A DNA stretch of 40,108 bases. Origin: an uncultured Collinsella sp. GTDB taxonomy: Bacteria > Actinomycetota > Coriobacteriia > Coriobacteriales > Coriobacteriaceae. The stretch is from contig UQAU01000019.1 in assembly GCA_900539035.1 (NCBI GenBank), positions 1 to 40,108 of the forward strand, written 5' to 3'. Both the position numbers and the translations under genes were made by a program. Positions within the stretch are counted from its first letter, which is position 1; each line of letters begins with the position of its first letter. The notes below the pieces were generated by a model. That model had not been told where the DNA came from. It ran no database searches and worked only from the letters and a program-made list of their open reading frames with translations. Below are positions 30,865 to 37,976 of this stretch, piece by piece.

Positions 30865-32559
30865 CTATTTGGCCAGCTCCTGAACGATCCAGTCAATTGC
30901 ACCTTCGGGATCGTTGGTAAGGTCGATATACTCCTTGCCCCTTGTGGTGAGCAGTTTAATTCCAAGGCGATCGGTATCGGCCTTCATAGCGTCATAGTAC
31001 ATGCGTGCCTGGGGCGCCAGAACAATCACGTTGTACTGATCCATCGTCTCATAGTGGCTTCCGTACGCACCGGACTGAGAAACCAGATCGATACCCTTAG
31101 CAGCGGCACCTTCGCGAAGAGCATTTGCCAAGAGAGTCGAAGTGCCGGCACCCTGGCAAAGCACAAGCACGCGGATCTGCTCCGCCTTGTCCTTTACCGC
31201 CTCGAGCGCTTTTGCGACATTTTCCTGTGCCGCAATAGCATCTGCATCCGAGTTTCCTGCAGTCTCCTTTGCAGACTCTTCCAAACAAAGCTGATGGTCA
31301 TACGCCTTGCAGAACGGATAGTAAATCACAAAGTCGACGACCAACAGCACTGCCATCAATACGAGAGAACGCAGATCGAGACCCGTGGTGAGGAACGCAC
31401 CAATTGGGCCGGGAAGCGCCCACGGCATGGTATACATGGGGGCGTTCATTCCAATGACGTCAATGAAAAATTTACCGATAATGGCGTTGACCATAGGAGC
31501 CACTAGGAAGGGCACGAACATATAGGGATTGAGAACAATCGGCATACCGAAGATAACGGGCTCGTTAACTCCAAAAATCACCGGGATAATCGATGCCTTG
31601 CCCATGGCTTTAAGCTGCTTGGAGCGCATAAACATGATCAGGATAATAGGAACGATGAACGTGCAGCCAGAACCGCCCAGACCGCCGATGAAGCTTGTAA
31701 AGTCCTGCGTGAGAGCAATTGACGGATGTCCACCTGCTTGGAAAACCTCAAGATTGGTAACGGTATTGCCGTAGAGCGCAGCATTAATCGGACTCATGAC
31801 AACCGAAGCACCGTGGATACCCATAAATTGGAAAAGCGCGACCGCGCCTTCGATAAGCGCCATGCCAGGATAGGTGTCGACCGCGGAGAACAGCGGCGAG
31901 ATGAGAGCGGATACCAAATTGGCGAACGGCACAGCAAGCAGCTTGCGGCTCGCAAGATCGATAAAAGCGCACGCAAGGATCGAAAACCCAAATGCAAAGA
32001 TATCGCGAAAACTCTGCGCAATAGAGCCAGGGACCTCTTTGGGAAGCTTGATCGTCACATTATGGCTAATGCACACCTTATAGATATTAACGGTCAAGAA
32101 TGCGGCTACGAACGCAGCGAGAAAACCCTTGGTTCCCATATAGCCGGTTTCAAAAACAGATGTATCTGCTCCGCCAATCGAGACAACATCGTTCGTCACC
32201 GATAGCAAGAGCATGCCGCACATGGCACAAACCATGCACGAGGTGGGGTTGAGAGATTTACCCGAAGGCATGCGACGGTTCATCGACATGGCAAGTGAGC
32301 TCGCCGTGGTGCCGGCCACCATAATGCCAAGAAGTCCCATGGTATATGCATAGATTTTATTGAAGAAATCCAGCACCTCAGACGGAAGCGTGATGCCTAC
32401 ATAGGCAGGGAGCGTCGAAAGAAGAAGGAACAGGCTCGAGAACAGCACAATTGGCATATTCGAGAGAAAGCCATCCTTAATCGCCACCAGATAAATGTTC
32501 CTCGAGATTTTGTCGAAGAGGGGCTGGTGTTTTTCAAGGAATTTGACGATAGCGTCCAT
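30865..32559 (-). CDS. PTS lactose/cellobiose-type EIICB, accessory cassette
   Basis: A 564-residue EIICB. EIIC motifs are GIHGASVVMSP (other copies have HGPS) and VNEPVIFGMP; the EIIB phosphocysteine is C468 in VLVLCQGAGTSTLLANALREG. The linker is short and less Ala/Pro-rich than in the other three. ATG 32559 follows GAAAGGATG. Codon use is visibly more A/T-rich than in cassettes 1-3. There is no GH1 gene; instead it is divergent from a TIM-barrel-like protein gene and a GntR gene, so its sugar may differ. The changes at the HGPS and NEPLLF sites, which contact sugar in EIIC proteins, support that idea (inference). No EIIA of its own. Confidence 0.92.
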   Translation of the reverse strand: MDAIVKFLEKHQPLFDKISRNIYLVAIKDGFLSNMPIVLFSSLFLLLSTLPAYVGITLPSEVLDFFNKIYAYTMGLLGIMVAGTTASSLAMSMNRRMPSGKSLNPTSCMVCAMCGMLLLSVTNDVVSIGGADTSVFETGYMGTKGFLAAFVAAFLTVNIYKVCISHNVTIKLPKEVPGSIAQSFRDIFAFGFSILACAFIDLASRKLLAVPFANLVSALISPLFSAVDTYPGMALIEGAVALFQFMGIHGASVVMSPINAALYGNTVTNLEVFQAGGHPSIALTQDFTSFIGGLGGSGCTFIVPIILIMFMRSKQLKAMGKASIIPVIFGVNEPVIFGMPIVLNPYMFVPFLVAPMVNAIIGKFFIDVIGMNAPMYTMPWALPGPIGAFLTTGLDLRSLVLMAVLLVVDFVIYYPFCKAYDHQLCLEESAKETAGNSDADAIAAQENVAKALEAVKDKAEQIRVLVLCQGAGTSTLLANALREGAAAKGIDLVSQSGAYGSHYETMDQYNVIVLAPQARMYYDAMKADTDRLGIKLLTTRGKEYIDLTNDPEGAIDWIVQELAK

Positions 32560-32915
32560 AACACATCCTTTCATGATTCCCGGGCACACAACGATTTATC
32601 CGGACTCAACCGTCGTCGTCCCCGTTTGTATCCACTTATGTAAGTGATTACGTTCTTGTGCGAAATGTAATATCATTTGCGCGATTTGTCATAACCAATT
32701 CTTTTTCCGCTTTGTCGATATGTCAAGAATTCAAATACTTATTCGGTGAACGGTAGTTGATTAATTTAAGGTTTTCCCAGCTAGGGGCTATTTTTTCCGA
32801 GCAGTACAATAAGTTTGCAACCGTTCACCGATTGGATATAACATATTGAATATATTGTTGTAACAATATTAGAGACAATGTCACAAGCCTGTCGTTCTAG
32901 TCAAAGGAAGTAACA
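32560..32915. promoter_or_regulatory. divergent control region of the accessory cassette
   Basis: An A/T-rich stretch holding two copies of the shared box: GTGAACGGT (32746-32754) and ACCGTTCAC (32820-32828), in opposite orientation, one nearer each side. A perfect inverted repeat ATATTGTT-GT-AACAATAT (32852-32869) is a good candidate operator for the GntR regulator at 33891. ACTTATGTAAGT near 32634 is another short palindrome. No LacI-type operator is seen. Confidence 0.6.
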
Positions 32916-33836
32916 ATGCCCAAACGATTACTGAACATGTCCGCATCCGATTTTGCCGCCACGTCACCCATGGATCTAAAACAGGCAATTCTGGCTTCCG
33001 AGGGACGTACCATCATGGCGGAAAACGTACCCTCTTCCCAATTTCTCGGCGGCGTTACTAATGCAGAAATCGAACGTGCCGCAGGTGCCGACCTGCTTCT
33101 GTTTAACGCGCTCGATGTGTTCGATCCAGTTATTGCCGGTATTCCAGATGATCTCAATGAAAACCCGGTCACTTGGGTGAAGCGAGCATGCGGAAGGCCC
33201 ATTGGCGTCAATCTGGAGCCAGTTGATAACGAGGCAGAGATGTCTGAATCCCGAACGGAAATCCCCATGGGTCGTCGCGTCTCTCCCAAGACCTTAGAAA
33301 AGGCTAACGAACTCGGATTTGATTTTATCTGCCTGACGGGCAACCCTGGAACCGGCGTCTCCAACGATGCAATCGCCCATTCGATTAAACTCTCCAAAGA
33401 GCATTTCAATGGCCTGGTCATAGCCGGAAAAATGCATGGAGCGGGCGTTGCGGAACCTGTCATGACGCTCGAAATTGCGCGCAAGTTTGTTGACCTCGGC
33501 GTCGATATCCTTCTCGTGCCAGCCCCCTACACCGTCCCTTGCTTCCAAGAAGCAGACCTGCGCGCCATCGTAGACTTTGTACGATCCCACAACGTAGGCA
33601 AGTCAATTGAAGAGAAGGTTCTCGTCATGGCGGCGAACGGGACGAGTCAAGACTCCTGCGACAGCGAGACCATTAAGAAAATAGGCCTTGCAGCAAAAGC
33701 AGCCGGCGCTGACCTCCAACATATCGGGGACTCCATGAACGGTATTTGCCTACCCCAGAATATCTTCACGCTCGGACAAGCCCTTCGTGGATACAGGCAT
33801 CAGATCGTCATGCTGAGCCGCTCTGTGATACGTTAA
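32916..33836 (+). CDS. uncharacterised TIM-barrel-like protein beside a PTS gene
   Basis: A 306-residue soluble protein. The start MPKRLLNMSASDF and the stretch ILASEGRTIMAENV are features I associate with an uncharacterised family often found next to lactose/cellobiose-type PTS genes; this is from memory and unchecked. Alternating beta-strand and helix patterns (GADLLLFNALDVF, GFDFICLTGNPGTGVSN, GLVIAGKMHGAGV, VDILLVPAPYTVPC, VLVMAANGTSQDS, GADLQHIGDSMNG) suggest a TIM barrel, perhaps like phosphonomutases or BtpA-type proteins. No catalytic assignment is safe. AAAGGAAGT lies 6 nt before the ATG. It is followed by the GntR gene, probably in one transcript, and is divergent from the EIICB, implying a job on the same imported sugar phosphate. 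Confidence 0.75.
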   Translation: MPKRLLNMSASDFAATSPMDLKQAILASEGRTIMAENVPSSQFLGGVTNAEIERAAGADLLLFNALDVFDPVIAGIPDDLNENPVTWVKRACGRPIGVNLEPVDNEAEMSESRTEIPMGRRVSPKTLEKANELGFDFICLTGNPGTGVSNDAIAHSIKLSKEHFNGLVIAGKMHGAGVAEPVMTLEIARKFVDLGVDILLVPAPYTVPCFQEADLRAIVDFVRSHNVGKSIEEKVLVMAANGTSQDSCDSETIKKIGLAAKAAGADLQHIGDSMNGICLPQNIFTLGQALRGYRHQIVMLSRSVIR

Positions 33837-33890
33837 GGTTACCTTGCCCACGTTACATCCCGACTGAGGCAACCATCAGGTATAACCAAC

Positions 33891-34628
33891 ATGCAAACTG
33901 AGGCTCTAATGCTCGATACACACGAAAAACGGCCACTCTATTTACAGCTCACCGACGCGCTGCTCAAGCAGATCGTCGATGAATATCAAGCAGACGATAA
34001 ACTTCCAACAGAAATGGAACTCTGCGACGAATACGCCGTAAGCAGAACAACCGTCCGACTTGCCATGAGTGAGCTGGAGCGTCGTGGAAGTATCTATCGA
34101 ATCCAAGGTAAGGGGTCGTTTGTTGCACCGAAACGCGTTAGCGAGCTCAATTCACTTTTAGACTTTGACTTTGCAAGCCATTGCGATGGCGTTGATCCAG
34201 ATGCCATTACCAAACATTTCGGCGGCCTCACATCAGGTCGTCCAATTTCCGTAATGATGCTCCAACAATTTGGATGTCAAAGTCGCGACAAAATTCAGCG
34301 TCTTGAATTGACCTACGAACTTGAAGGCAGCTTCATAGGCGCTGATACGTTCTTCATTTCAAAGTCGCGCGTTCCGAATAACCAGTTAGATTTTCAGGCA
34401 TTTAGCAGAATCATGGACGACTTGTCCAAGTCTATCCAATCTGTTAGGGAAAGCTATAGAGCACGTCTGCTTAGCGATTCCGAAGCCAATAATTATGGTG
34501 TTGCAAAACTTCCGGTCATCGAACTGACTCATTATGCTTACGACTCCGGAGGCAAACTAATCTCAATTGTCTGCCGCACCGTCTTAACTGGGCGAATCCC
34601 TTATCAAAACTTTATTTTCAAGTCCTAA
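33891..34628 (+). CDS. GntR-family (HutC/UTRA type) regulator
   Basis: A 245-residue regulator. The N-terminal GntR winged helix (about 15-80) contains LPTEMELCDEYAVSRTTVRLAMSELERRGSIYRIQGKGSFVA. The C-terminal UTRA sensor domain has the pattern of DNA followed by a phosphosugar-binding fold, ending in VCRTVLTGRIPYQNF. ATG 33891 and ATG 33909 are both possible; the latter has TGAGG 5 nt upstream. It lies 54 nt downstream of the TIM-barrel-like gene. It probably controls the divergent promoters at 32560-32915 through the 18-bp palindrome there. Of the PTS cassettes this is the only one not run by a LacI protein, and its base composition is the most A/T-rich in the window. Confidence 0.88.
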   Translation: MQTEALMLDTHEKRPLYLQLTDALLKQIVDEYQADDKLPTEMELCDEYAVSRTTVRLAMSELERRGSIYRIQGKGSFVAPKRVSELNSLLDFDFASHCDGVDPDAITKHFGGLTSGRPISVMMLQQFGCQSRDKIQRLELTYELEGSFIGADTFFISKSRVPNNQLDFQAFSRIMDDLSKSIQSVRESYRARLLSDSEANNYGVAKLPVIELTHYAYDSGGKLISIVCRTVLTGRIPYQNFIFKS

Positions 34629-34640
34629 TGTTCTTTTTCT

Positions 34641-34704
34641 TTTGTCTCGATCTGTAACACGTAGCCGAGTTTTTAAGTCCTAACCGTTACAGATCGAGAC
34701 AAAC
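34641..34704. repeat. TCTCGATCTGTAACA palindrome, unit 6, type A
   Basis: TTTGTCTCGATCTGTAACA and CGTTACAGATCGAGACAAAC; centre GTAGCCGAGTTTTTAAGTCC. It starts 13 nt after the GntR stop, preceded by a T-rich run, so it may double as that operon's terminator. Confidence 0.87.
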
Positions 34705-34721
34705 AAGGTAGGCCCTGCCGA

Positions 34722-34784
34722 ATTGTCTCAATCTGTAACATCTGGTTGGTGGTTTCACCCCTACCTGTTACAGGTTGAGACGAT
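34722..34784. repeat. TCTCGATCTGTAACA palindrome, unit 7, type B
   Basis: ATTGTCTCAATCTGTAACA and CTGTTACAGGTTGAGACGAT; the centre TTGGTGGTTTCACCCCTACC is diverged but ends in the CCTACC seen in other B units. Confidence 0.82.
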
Positions 34785-34900
34785 TTGATAGTGGAGTCCT
34801 TATTTGCGCGTCATATCGCGTAGCGCTGACGCGCTGGTTTCCACAATGACAGGAGGTAAAAGTCCTCCCGCATCACCCGTTGGCAATCCCGTAGCGATAA

Positions 34901-35665
34901 CTAGCAAATAACCTGCGTGTGCTCCTCGATGGCGGCACGATCTTCGGCGGTAATACCCGGCTCGCACACCATGGCATCCAAACTGTCCAGGCGGCAGAAG
35001 GTGTAGAAGTCGCGCTTGCCGATCTTGCTGGAGTCGGCGATCAGATAGCGCGAGTCGGCCTTGCTAAAGGCGAGCTGCTGGATGCGGCCCTCTTCCATAT
35101 TGGACGTAGACACGTCGCCGTCCAGAATGCCGTTGGCACCGATAAACGCCGCGTCGATGCCCAGCGCACGCAGGGTATCCTCGGCCGTTGGTCCCACAAA
35201 AGCGGCGGTGCAGCGACGGTACATGCCGCCCACCAGGCACAGGTCGCAGTCTTCGCGCGCCTCGAGCAGATTAAACACCGAAAGCGAATTGGTCACAATG
35301 CGCAGGCGAAACGCCGGCAGCAACGAGGCCATCTGCTCAACCGTGGTGCCCGTGCCCAAAAAGATGGTCGAGCCTTCCTCGATAAGCTCCACAGAACGGC
35401 GCGCAATCTGCAACTTTTCCTCGGCATGCTTCGTGCGCTTTTCGCTGTGCGAATACTCATGGCGCAGCATAGCGTGTGGACGGCCCTGCGCACTGCGGGC
35501 TCCGCCGTGCACGCGCTCAATCTCGCCCAGGCTCGCAAGCTCCTCAAGGTCACGGCGGATCGTCATATCCGAGACACCTAACGCATCCGAAATCTCCTTG
35601 ACCGAGACCGTTCCCTGTTCCTCGAGCAGCTGCCGAACCTTATCCTGTCGCTCCGCTTTAATCAC
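34901..35665 (-). CDS. lacR: LacR-like DeoR-family repressor
   Basis: A 254-residue DeoR regulator. Helix-turn-helix VKEISDALGVSDMTIRRDLEELASLG and signature ERVHGGAR; the sensor domain has FLGTGTTVEQMASLL, VTNSLSVFNLL, LVGGMYRR and DSSKIGKRDFY, as in lactococcal LacR, whose inducer is tagatose-6-phosphate. I chose GTG 35665 (MIKAERQDKV) because GAGGA lies 7 nt upstream and it matches the usual LacR N-terminus; a GTG at 35692 has no ribosome site. Proposed targets are lacAB-lacX-lacC, the EIIA gene and itself, all of which share a GAACA-type motif upstream. A truncated copy lies at 30307. It is divergent from galM. Confidence 0.88.
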   Translation of the reverse strand: MIKAERQDKVRQLLEEQGTVSVKEISDALGVSDMTIRRDLEELASLGEIERVHGGARSAQGRPHAMLRHEYSHSEKRTKHAEEKLQIARRSVELIEEGSTIFLGTGTTVEQMASLLPAFRLRIVTNSLSVFNLLEAREDCDLCLVGGMYRRCTAAFVGPTAEDTLRALGIDAAFIGANGILDGDVSTSNMEEGRIQQLAFSKADSRYLIADSSKIGKRDFYTFCRLDSLDAMVCEPGITAEDRAAIEEHTQVIC

Positions 35666-35697
35666 GATGAGTCCTCGCTGTTCCACGCTCACGTCAA

Positions 35698-35719
35698 TTC
35701 AAACAATAACGAACAAATT
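35698..35719 (-). promoter_or_regulatory. LacR-like operator upstream of lacR
   Basis: TTCAAACAATAACGAACA matches the EIIA upstream site (14826) at 16 of 18 positions and shares GAACAAA with the lacA operator. Position just upstream of lacR implies autoregulation. Confidence 0.55.
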
Positions 35720-35870
35720 ATATCAGACTCGCGCGCGTCAGAAATGAACGCCCGCACAGCTCCAATCATCACTTTTTTGAGAAAAATACCCCCTGCTTTA
35801 GTGGGGTGTAGTGATAATCTTGCCTGTTCGCGCTACAGTTTGTCGGAAATACCTCGATGTTAGGAACCAA

Positions 35871-36923
35871 ATGATCACTTCCGAGCTTTTCGGCACCGCG
35901 CCGTGCGGTACCCCCGTTCATCGTTACACCCTCAACGGGCCCGAGATCTGCGTTCGCATTATGGACTATGGCGCCACCGTGTTGGGCATCGACGTGCCCG
36001 ACATCCCCGGCAACGTGCGCGATGTGGTGCTGGGCTTCGATAGGCTCGAGGATTACTTTGACAACCCCGCCTGCTTTGGCGCGACCATCGGACCTGTGGC
36101 CAACCGCACTGCAGGTGCCACGATCACCATCACCGGCACGGACTGGCATATGCCCGCCAACGAGGGCACCAACAACCTGCACAGCGATCTTGAACATGGT
36201 CTGCACAAGCGCGTATGGGACGTTGAGCTCGACGAGGTCCACAATGCCGTGCGCATGACCACCTCGCTTGAGAACGGTGAGCTGGGCCTTCCCGGCAACC
36301 GCACCTTTACGGCCGTGTTTACCGTGACGCGCACCGGCTGCTTCCGTATCGAATATGGCTGTGAGAGCGACCGCGCCACGTACGTGTCCATGACCAACCA
36401 CACGTACTTTAACCTTGCCGGTCACAACGCCGGCATGGACTGTGAGCACTTCTTTGTTGCTAACGCTGCCCACTACCTGCCCATCAACGAGCAGAACATC
36501 CCCACCGGCGAGATTGCTCCGGTCGAGGGCACGCCGTTTGACTTCCGTGAGCTGCGCCCCGTCGCGCCTGGCATGGAGGCCGACGATCCACAGATTAAGC
36601 AGGCACGCGGCTACGACCACTGCCTGTGCATCGATGACTATCAGTACGGTCGCAACCTGCGCCGCGCGATGCACGTCGAGGAGATGTGGACCGGTCGCGA
36701 GCTGGACTACTACACCACCGCACCGGGCGTGCAGCTCTACACCGGCAACTGGCTGGGCGACGAGCACGCCAAGGACGATGCCAACTATGGCTGGGGCGCC
36801 GGCTTTGCCCTCGAGGCAGAGATGTACCCCGACACGCCGCACCAGCCGCTGTTCCCGCAGGGCATCGTGGGCCCGGGTCACCCCTACAGCAATGTGATCG
36901 AATACCACTTTATGAGGCACTAA
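35871..36923 (+). CDS. galM: aldose 1-epimerase (galactose mutarotase)
   Basis: A 350-residue mutarotase that interconverts alpha and beta anomers of galactose or glucose, supplying alpha-galactose to GalK. Catalytic features: H104 (NNLH), H177 in TNHTYFNLAGH, and E315 in GFALEAEMYPDTPHQP, matching the Glu-x-x-x-x-Pro-Asp pattern of GalM. ATG 35871 follows TTAGGAA at 5 nt; the frame is open to 35811 but that part looks like leader. It is divergent from lacR. Upstream, ACCCC...GGGGT (about 35788-35807) forms a short hairpin. A G/C-rich hairpin at 36948 ends the transcript. Confidence 0.93.
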   Translation: MITSELFGTAPCGTPVHRYTLNGPEICVRIMDYGATVLGIDVPDIPGNVRDVVLGFDRLEDYFDNPACFGATIGPVANRTAGATITITGTDWHMPANEGTNNLHSDLEHGLHKRVWDVELDEVHNAVRMTTSLENGELGLPGNRTFTAVFTVTRTGCFRIEYGCESDRATYVSMTNHTYFNLAGHNAGMDCEHFFVANAAHYLPINEQNIPTGEIAPVEGTPFDFRELRPVAPGMEADDPQIKQARGYDHCLCIDDYQYGRNLRRAMHVEEMWTGRELDYYTTAPGVQLYTGNWLGDEHAKDDANYGWGAGFALEAEMYPDTPHQPLFPQGIVGPGHPYSNVIEYHFMRH

Positions 36924-36947
36924 GCCCATAACACAACATATCGCACA

Positions 36948-36984
36948 GCAGCGCCCGCCGGCACACCGCCGACGGGCGCTGCTT
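36948..36984 (+). terminator. terminator of galM
   Basis: GCAGCGCCCG / CGGGCGCTGC perfect 10-bp stem with an inner CCGGC...GCCG pairing, followed by only a short T-stretch. Confidence 0.7.
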
Positions 36985-37030
36985 CATGCCTAAATCCTTC
37001 TTTTCGATGCCACCGAATTGGTGACATAAC

Positions 37031-37182
37031 AAAACTATGCCGAATTACTACGATGAACCCACTATGTCCGACCACGCGCTGGTTTATAAAAAATTAGCAA
37101 CTCGTCTACCTGCGGTTTTATTCTCTGCAAATTTGGCATGCTCGGCGATAAGCAATTCATCGTAGTAAACCGGCATAGTTTT
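37031..37182. repeat. 152-bp element with 27-bp terminal inverted repeats
   Basis: Ends 37031-37057 (AAAACTATGCCGAATTACTA then CGATGAA) and 37156-37182 match in inverted orientation at 25 of 27 positions. The interior is A/T-rich and has no convincing gene. I see no clear target-site duplication. It resembles a miniature inverted-repeat element. Confidence 0.65.
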
Positions 37183-37221
37183 GGCGGACAGCGCCACACA
37201 GATCCCCTACGAAGGCAAAAT

Positions 37222-37251
37222 GATCCGTTTTCCTCCGTCCCCAAGGGATCA
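37222..37251 (-). repeat. 30-bp repeat at a gene 3' end, copy 2
   Basis: Reverse complement of the repeat at 9381-9410, identical over 30 bases. On the minus strand its first TGA is the stop codon of the EIIB gene, so here too it lies exactly at a gene 3' end. Confidence 0.8.
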
Positions 37252-37731
37252 GTTGATCAGATTGCCGATGGGGTCGGGGGTGGAGCTGGGGAGGTAGCGA
37301 ATTTCTAGTTCTATTCCGAGCTTTTGCAGCTCTCTGAGAGCGGCGACGTCTGCATCGTCTATGGCGACTGCGGGTGTTGCGGGACGCTTGCCCTCCCCTG
37401 CCTGCATATGGCCAATGCTGATCTTGGTGATCGGCACACCACCCTTAACCAGCGCGAGCGCATCGGCGGGTGAGGCCACCATGATCAGAATCCATTGACG
37501 CGGCGTTGCGGTATGGATGATGTCGATGGTCCTTTGCACCGAGAAAAACCGTGTCCACACGCCCTCGGGCGCCGCGACCCTCATAGGCGCCCACTTGCGC
37601 GAATCCGCCGCAATCTCGTCGTTAACGATCAGGACGAGGTTGGAACCAACCGCCTCATTCCACAGCTCAACGTCTTGCCCGTAAATGAAACGGTCGTCGA
37701 TGCATGTGAGAAGAATCTTGGGTTGAGTCAT
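37249..37731 (-). CDS. orphan PTS mannose/sorbose-type EIIB lacking the active histidine
   Basis: A 160-residue protein of the mannose/fructose/sorbose EIIB fold. The usual signature is RIDDRLIHGQV, with the His phosphorylated by EIIA. Here it reads CIDDRFIYGQD, so Tyr17 replaces the His and Cys10 replaces the Arg. The rest is family-like: NDEIAAD, MRVAAPEGV, SPADALALVKGGVPITKISIGHM. No EIIA, EIIC or EIID of this family is in the window. The protein therefore probably cannot relay phosphate in the normal way; it may be a regulatory or sensor relative. ATG 37731 has only GGGGC upstream; the open frame before it gives no better start. A sequencing or assembly error at a single codon is the trivial alternative, but Cys10 is changed as well. 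Confidence 0.85.
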   Translation of the reverse strand: MTQPKILLTCIDDRFIYGQDVELWNEAVGSNLVLIVNDEIAADSRKWAPMRVAAPEGVWTRFFSVQRTIDIIHTATPRQWILIMVASPADALALVKGGVPITKISIGHMQAGEGKRPATPAVAIDDADVAALRELQKLGIELEIRYLPSSTPDPIGNLIN

Positions 37732-37820
37732 CGCTGCCCCATTCTGTTTGAGACCCGTAAGAGCAAGACATCGCGTCTCCAATATTAGTGCATTTAAAGT
37801 GAGAAAAGCCGTCAGAACCC

Positions 37821-37849
37821 TTGCGCGGATGTTCGATGTCCCGTATCAT
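37821..37849 (+). promoter_or_regulatory. promoter of tRNA-Thr
   Basis: TTGCGC (37821-37826), 17-nt spacer, TATCAT (37844-37849); a start near 37856 leaves a leader of about 33 nt. Confidence 0.6.
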
Positions 37850-37888
37850 AGACAGCCGTTGACGCCTCAGCTGCGTCACCACATGGTC

Positions 37889-37964
37889 GCCAGCGTAGCT
37901 CAGTTGGTAGAGCACCGCTCTCGTAAAGCGGGGGTCACCGGTTCGAGCCCGGTCGCTGGCTCCA
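37889..37964 (+). tRNA. tRNA-Thr (anticodon CGT)
   Basis: Acceptor arm GCCAGCG / CGCTGGC, D-loop AGCTCAGTTGGTAGAGC, anticodon stem CCGCT / AGCGG with loop CTCGTAA (anticodon CGT, codon ACG), T-arm CCGGTTCGAGCCCGG, discriminator T at 37961. The CCA end is encoded at 37962-37964. Confidence 0.96.
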
Positions 37965-37976
37965 TTGCACAAGATA

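Noticed and set aside
37031..37244. Minus-strand 60-codon frame in the gap after the EIIB gene
   Set aside because: It lies within the inverted-repeat element, lacks a ribosome site and has no protein-like composition.
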